From UBA3071 sp965369635 (GTDB lineage Bacteria; Chloroflexota; Anaerolineae; UBA3071), in NCBI GenBank assembly GCA_965369635.1, contig CBDURC010000127.1:1-8891 (forward strand): a stretch of DNA of 8,891 nt. Direction: 5' to 3'. The position numbers and the translations under genes are program-made. Numbering within the stretch: the first letter of the stretch is position 1; each line of letters opens with the position of its first letter. Below the pieces are notes generated by a model. That model saw only the letters and a program-made list of their open reading frames with translations. It searched no databases and had not been told where the DNA came from. Positions 6,044 to 8,891 of this stretch are shown piece after piece.

Positions 6044-6217
6044 GGCGGTGGAGACCCCCGAATGCAGCGTGGGGTATTCAGCAATAGCCCGCCCGCCATT
6101 GGCGATCAGCGGCATCTCGTAGGCGATCTCCGCCTCCTTCAGGTTCTGAGGGGCGAAAGACTGGAACTTCAAAGTGTTGCTGAGCACGCTTTCCAGTTCA
6201 CCCTCACCATGGGGCAT
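6029..6217 (-). CDS. Unrecognised 62-residue frame after the beta-helix gene; possibly a gene fragment
   Basis: It begins at an ATG inside copy 2 of the direct repeat, directly after GGAGGAGGG (close spacing), 19 bp past the stop of the beta-helix gene, and ends in a TAA within the 13-bp inverted repeat. Residues 8-50 (around NTLKFQSFAPQNLKEAEIAYEMPLIANGGRAIAEYPT) have a believable protein-like composition, but I do not recognise a family and there is no membrane segment or motif. The alternative ATG at 6210, which is the one homologous to the kinase start, stops after 13 codons. It may be a broken piece of another gene joined to the repeat by deletion. Low confidence that it is expressed. 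Confidence 0.3.
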   Translation of the reverse strand: MPHGEGELESVLSNTLKFQSFAPQNLKEAEIAYEMPLIANGGRAIAEYPTLHSGVSTAGPVK

Positions 6218-6289
6218 CCCTCCTCCACTCACGAAGTTACTCGTCGTATCTTCGCTCTACGACCTCATGTGTCTGCCGAAGTTTAACAA
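6197..6289. repeat. 93-bp direct repeat, copy 2 (end of the beta-helix gene)
   Basis: This is the partner of 5764-5856, offset by 433 bp. It includes the true 3' end of the intact beta-helix gene, its TAA, the GGAGGAGGG site and an ATG GTG AGG GTG AA start region. The reading frame homologous to the kinase is lost within 13 codons here. Confidence 0.9.
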
Positions 6290-6920
6290 AGGAATCGGGA
6301 GGGTAGTAGCCGAACAGCGAAATGTTGGTATAGGTCAGAGTTCGCGGCCCGATCATCGTGCCGGGGTTCAGTACCGAATTGCAGCCGACTTCAGCCTCGT
6401 CACCAACGATCGCCCCGAACTTCTTCAAGCCCGTCTCATAGCGCACGCCATCGATGGTCACCACCACCGGTGTGCGAGTGATCTTGAGATTGGAGATCTT
6501 CACCCCCGCTCCCAGATGCGATCTCCAGCCGAAGATGCTGTCGCCAACGTAGGCGAAGTGCGGGATGTTCGCCTCGTCAAACAGCAGACACACCTTGAGC
6601 TCCGTGCTGTTGCCCACCACAGCCCGGTCGCCTACGATGACATTACCTCTGATGTAAGCTCCGGCACGTATCTCACAGTCGGCACCGATGATAGTGGGGC
6701 CTTTGATCATAACCCCAGGTTCCACCACCGTTCCTGGACCAATGTACACGTCGTCGGCCACGTAGGCCAGGTTGCTGACCGTGCCATGGATTCCCGGCTC
6801 AAGATTGGCTTTCACGTAGTCCGGTATGCGCTTCAGGGCATCCCAGACGAACTCGATGCCATCAAAGATGTCACTGTGCTTGCTCTTAGAGAAATCGAAG
6901 AAATCTTCAGGCCGCACCAT
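6237..6920 (-). CDS. Left-handed beta-helix (hexapeptide) sugar nucleotidyl/acyltransferase-like protein
   Basis: The protein has 227 residues. Hexapeptide repeats of the left-handed beta-helix run from about 52 to 110 (VADDVYIGPGTVVEPGVMIKG, then IIGADCEIRAGAYIRGNVIVGD) and again from about 168 to 195 (GAIVGDEAEVGCNSVLNPGTMIG). This is the fold of the C-terminal half of GlmU and related sugar-1-phosphate nucleotidyltransferases. The N-terminal nucleotidyltransferase domain with its G-x-G-T-R loop is absent; in its place is a helical leader of about 45 residues (MVRPEDFFDFSKSKHSD...). A stand-alone acyltransferase or a binding partner is therefore as likely as a nucleotidyltransferase. The start ATG at 6920 shares one base with the phosphatase stop (TGATG), with AGGAG upstream, indicating coupled translation. 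Its last 15 codons lie in the 93-bp direct repeat. Context with a phosphatase and a sugar kinase points to activated-sugar metabolism. Confidence 0.85.
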   Translation of the reverse strand: MVRPEDFFDFSKSKHSDIFDGIEFVWDALKRIPDYVKANLEPGIHGTVSNLAYVADDVYIGPGTVVEPGVMIKGPTIIGADCEIRAGAYIRGNVIVGDRAVVGNSTELKVCLLFDEANIPHFAYVGDSIFGWRSHLGAGVKISNLKITRTPVVVTIDGVRYETGLKKFGAIVGDEAEVGCNSVLNPGTMIGPRTLTYTNISLFGYYPPDSFVKLRQTHEVVERRYDE

Positions 6921-7810
6921 CAGGAGGCTCCTTTCCGTATCTGCTGGATTTCGGCGAGCACCTTTTCGTGCAGGGCAAGGGTGGCCGAGCACACCATGTC
7001 GTACCGCTGTTCTATGTTCGGTTCGAAGATCACGGGATCCCCATCAAAGGTGGTGACTATCGCCCCAGCCTTCTGCGCTATGGCCAAGCCAGGGATGACA
7101 TCCACAAAGGGTTGTCTGAAGGCCACGTACACATCGATCTTGCCCCGAGCGACGTCGGCAAACGCACCTGGCCCTCCGTTGGGCAAGATGAACTTGACCT
7201 TACGGAACAGCGCTTCAAACTCAACGGCAGTGGGATAGAGATAGTGAGGCTTCATCAAGTAACTCTCGACGAAAGCCTCGCTCAGTTCAGTCGTGTCGTT
7301 GGGCTGGTTCTCCGTGACATCCACCAACTGGCCGTCGCGCACCTTGCCGCTGAAGGATCCCACCTCGTTGGCGAAGTCAATGCTCCGTTCGATGCAGTCA
7401 CCCACCATGGCACAACGGGGCAGGCAGTCCATCCCGTAGATGGCCAGCGATGTGTACCAGAAGGCCGGAATGCGCCGCTTGTAGAGCAGACTGCCGTCGA
7501 AGGGGTCCGTCACGAAGTAGATTGCCTCGTCGGGCCCTCCGTCCGAGCCAGTCAATTCGACTTCCCCAGCCTCCTCGGAGAGGACCTTCCCCTTCACGCC
7601 TCGATCCTGGAGCTTGCGGATGAACAAGTCCTCCGTCGCCTTGTCCACTTTGAGAGTCTCGGGATCCCAGTAGCGGTAGGCGCCCTCCCGCTCGGAACTG
7701 ACAACCTCGCGACCACGACCACCGAGTTCATTGATCAGATCCAACCCCTCGATGATGCACTCGATGCCGAAGGCCGTCCAGTAGCCGTACTTCTCTGCCA
7801 TTGCTTCCAC
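6920..7810 (-). CDS. Inositol monophosphatase-family sugar phosphatase
   Basis: The product is a 296-residue soluble metal-dependent phosphatase of the IMPase/FBPase/CysQ superfamily. Family motifs are a D-x-A-T-E block (VDKATE, 55-60), LSEEAGE (77-83) supplying the acidic ligand, TDPFDGS (101-107) matching D-P-(L/I)-D-G-(S/T), and the C-terminal PFVDVIPGLAIAQKAGA (234-250) with the metal-binding Asp (D237) and the AG turn. The DPFDGS variant followed by LLYKRRIPAFWYTSLAIYG differs from classical IMPases, so the substrate may be a sugar phosphate other than inositol phosphate. I place the start at the GTG at 7810 because AAAGGAG lies 8 bases upstream. The ATG at 7801 is too far from that site, and the upstream ATGs lie in repetitive non-coding sequence. 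It is the first gene of the minus-strand cassette; its TGA overlaps the next start. Confidence 0.85.
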   Translation of the reverse strand: MEAMAEKYGYWTAFGIECIIEGLDLINELGGRGREVVSSEREGAYRYWDPETLKVDKATEDLFIRKLQDRGVKGKVLSEEAGEVELTGSDGGPDEAIYFVTDPFDGSLLYKRRIPAFWYTSLAIYGMDCLPRCAMVGDCIERSIDFANEVGSFSGKVRDGQLVDVTENQPNDTTELSEAFVESYLMKPHYLYPTAVEFEALFRKVKFILPNGGPGAFADVARGKIDVYVAFRQPFVDVIPGLAIAQKAGAIVTTFDGDPVIFEPNIEQRYDMVCSATLALHEKVLAEIQQIRKGAS

Positions 7811-7826
7811 GTGTCTTTCTCCTTTG

Positions 7827-7898
7827 TCAGCCGATTGAGCCGATATGGCCGATGGTTTTCTGGTGAGTTCTATCGGTTTCATCGGCTTCATCGGCTGA
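7827..7898 (-). promoter_or_regulatory. Large 5'-UTR hairpin built of 9-base repeats before the phosphatase
   Basis: The left arm 7827-7853 contains GCCGAT three times at 9-base spacing. The right arm 7872-7898 contains ATCGG three times at 9-base spacing in the opposite sense. The arms are complementary at 21 of 27 positions, including 9 contiguous outer pairs, around an 18-base loop. In the transcript the stem ends immediately before AAAGGAG, the ribosome binding site of the phosphatase (about 16 bases before GTG at 7810), so folding could affect initiation. Confidence 0.55.
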
Positions 7899-7932
7899 TC
7901 CCTTTTGATTGATGTAGTTGATATTCGGTATT

Positions 7933-7960
7933 GTAGGGGCGACCGGCCGGTCGCCCCTAC
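7933..7960. repeat. 28-bp perfect palindrome
   Basis: The arm GTAGGGGCGACCGG (7933-7946) is followed directly by its exact reverse complement (7947-7960), with no loop. The outer GTAGGGGCG...CGCCCCTAC form resembles a dispersed palindromic repeat common in intergenic DNA of Chloroflexota and cyanobacteria (recollection, not checked). Confidence 0.85.
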
Positions 7961-8034
7961 CGCCGCCCAACGCCAGGTGCAACGCCAGCGGGCGAGAAAC
8001 CAGAGATCGCCAACAGAAGGGGAGGGGACTGCCC

Positions 8035-8053
8035 GCCCCGCCCCAAGCGGGGC
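8035..8053. repeat. GC-rich hairpin repeat, copy 2
   Basis: GCCCCGC-cccaa-GCGGGGC is identical to the reverse complement of 400-418. The flanking CTGC-C-C also resembles the other copy. Confidence 0.6.
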
Positions 8054-8182
8054 CCGCCCCTGATCACCGACTAGGCCCAACACAGTCCAGCCAAGGAGGG
8101 AGTATAACTTCACGGCCTCGGCAGTGCAACTGCCTCAGAACAGCTTATCTTCAGTCAGCAGAGAGTTGAACTCCCGACTAGG

Positions 8183-8342
8183 AGGCTGCTGAAAAACCCC
8201 CTTCTGGGGAGAGTGCGATGGGCAGACGCCCCACTTTTGACCGTTTCTTGAGGCAGATTCGGGGACACGAGCCCCAAAACGCACCCTTTTTTGCACCATC
8301 TCTCCCACTTTTCGGATCAGCGGAGGCTTTTTCAGCACGCAC
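8183..8342. mobile_element. MITE-like element (about 160 bp)
   Basis: TGCTGAAAAA (8187-8196) and its exact reverse complement (8328-8337) stand near the two ends, and the similarity continues imperfectly inward (AACCCCC versus AGCCTCC). The five-base word CTAGG flanks both sides (8178-8182 and 8343-8347), as expected of a target duplication. There is no open frame inside. Ends of the form GGCTG(C/T)TGAAAAA are seen in several IS families. The right-hand CTAGG includes the stop codon of the corrinoid gene. Confidence 0.5.
8192..8209 (-). terminator. Weak terminator for the corrinoid gene
   Basis: Read on the minus strand, CCCC-AGAA-GGGG is followed by G and TTTTT. The 4-bp GC stem is short and lies about 135 bp after the corrinoid stop, within the end of the MITE-like element. 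It could terminate that transcript. Confidence 0.3.
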
Positions 8343-8891
8343 CTAGGCCACGAGCTCGCGGGCCGTGTCCACAGCGCTGGCTGCGTCCGGAGCGTAAGCA
8401 TCGGCCCCGATCTTCTCAGCAAAGGCCGCTGTGACCGGCGCTCCGCCCACCATGATCTTCACCGTGTCCCGCAGCCCCGCCTCCTGCAAGGCATCGATGG
8501 TCGCCTTCATACCAGGCATGGTCGTCGTCAGCAAAGCGGACAAACCCAGGAGCTGCGGCTGATGCTCCCGCACGGCGGCCACGAATGTCTCCGGCCCCAC
8601 GTCCGTCCCCACGTCAACGGTCTCGAAGCCAGCCCCTTCCAGCATCATCTTGACCAGGTTCTTGCCGATGTCGTGCAGGTCGCCTTTCACCGTGCCGATG
8701 ACGTACTTGCCCGTCGAGGCCACATCGCCCTCAGCCAGCAGCGGCCGCAGGATACCCATGCCAGCGTGCATGGCCCGGGCGGCGATGAGCACCTCGGGCA
8801 CAAAGAGATCACCGGCCTTGAAATCCTTGCCCACCTCGTCCATGCCGGCGATGAGCCCGCCCTTGAGGACCTCGGACGGCGACAATCCCTG
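8343..8891 (-). CDS. Corrinoid (cobalamin-binding) methyltransferase protein, 5' end beyond the window
   Basis: The last 182 residues of an MtbC/MttC-like corrinoid protein are present; the frame is open to the window edge. The N-terminal helical cap (SPSEVLKGGLIAGMDEVGKDFKAGDLFVPEVLIAARAM) precedes the Rossmann B12-binding domain. That domain carries GDLHDIGKNLV (70-80 of the visible part), giving the D-x-H-x-x-G motif with H73 as the lower cobalt ligand, GLSALLT (116-122; the S-x-L motif) and VGGAP (148-152). Such proteins carry a methyl group between a substrate-specific methyltransferase (methylamines, methoxy compounds, betaine) and a second methyltransferase. The partner genes are not in the window, so the substrate is unknown. 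The full protein is usually about 210-220 residues, so roughly 30 are missing. The TAG stop sits in the CTAGG that borders the MITE-like element. Confidence 0.92.
   Translation of the reverse strand, partial: QGLSPSEVLKGGLIAGMDEVGKDFKAGDLFVPEVLIAARAMHAGMGILRPLLAEGDVASTGKYVIGTVKGDLHDIGKNLVKMMLEGAGFETVDVGTDVGPETFVAAVREHQPQLLGLSALLTTTMPGMKATIDALQEAGLRDTVKIMVGGAPVTAAFAEKIGADAYAPDAASAVDTARELVA

Larger units (their letters stand above)
7811..8342. other. 532-bp structured intergenic region
   Basis: I find no gene here with a ribosome binding site or a recognisable protein. It holds, in order, the 5'-UTR inverted repeat (7827-7898), a 28-bp palindrome (7933-7960), a GC-rich hairpin (8035-8053), a small hairpin GGCAGT-gca-ACTGCC (8120-8134) and a MITE-like element (8183-8342). 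On the minus strand TACAAT (7934-7929) next to the palindrome could serve as a -10 for the phosphatase cassette, but no -35 is visible. Confidence 0.6.

Noticed and set aside
5764..6289. CRISPR-like direct repeats
   Set aside because: There are only two copies, they are 93 bp long and partly coding, with a single 340-bp spacer.
6174..7912. Long plus-strand frames (354 and 314 codons) opposite the cassette
   Set aside because: They are antisense shadows of the beta-helix and phosphatase genes, which have clear family motifs and ribosome binding sites.
7811..8113. N-terminal extension of the phosphatase up to 8113
   Set aside because: This part translates palindromes and 9-base repeats, has no ribosome binding site, and the GTG at 7810 has AAAGGAG at the right distance.
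8155..8180. tRNA-like T-arm word near GTTGAACTCCCGAC
   Set aside because: No acceptor, D or anticodon stem can be folded around it.

Overview
The window looks like a piece of a GC-rich bacterial chromosome, probably from an uncultivated Chloroflexota-type organism. That assignment is an inference from the style of the proteins (a small-protein/ABC-2 exporter operon, an MtbC-type corrinoid protein, a long galactokinase-like GHMP kinase) and from the abundance of small intergenic palindromes and short-period repeats. No rRNA, tRNA or CRISPR array is visible. Several genes end in TGA and TGG is the normal Trp codon, so the standard code applies.

Layout. Positions 1-510 hold a decayed transposase 3' end (minus strand), a GC-rich hairpin repeat and a degenerate array with an 8-base period. 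Positions 663-2873 form a plus-strand operon: a 57-residue two-helix membrane peptide, an ABC-2 type ATPase, its permease (4-base overlap) and an 80-residue soluble protein, closed by a clear intrinsic terminator at 2899-2925. A good sigma70-like promoter (3021-3049) and a leader hairpin precede a DHA1-type MFS efflux gene (3196-4569). The tail of that gene runs convergently into the 3' end of a minus-strand gene.

From 7810 down to 4503 the minus strand carries a sugar-phosphate cassette: an inositol-monophosphatase-family phosphatase, a left-handed beta-helix (hexapeptide) protein translationally coupled to it by a TGATG overlap, and a galactokinase-like GHMP kinase. The kinase looks inactivated. 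It has a TGA exactly where the family has Trp, a 12-bp tandem duplication inside the phosphate-binding motif, and no recognisable C-terminal motif 3. Between the beta-helix gene and the kinase, a 93-bp segment (3' end of the beta-helix gene, Shine-Dalgarno and start codon) is present twice, 433 bp apart. Its coding differences are all synonymous, which points to an ancestral duplication of the cassette followed by deletion.

The 532-bp gap at 7811-8342 is densely structured: a large 5'-UTR inverted repeat built from 9-base units next to the phosphatase Shine-Dalgarno, a 28-bp perfect palindrome, a second copy of the GC-rich hairpin seen at 400-418, and a MITE-like element flanked by CTAGG. Beyond it lies the C-terminal part of a cobalamin-binding methyltransferase corrinoid protein that continues off the window.

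Functionally there are three modules: exporter operon, drug-efflux MFS, and a degenerating sugar phosphorylation/activation cassette. The corrinoid C1 gene is probably unrelated to them.
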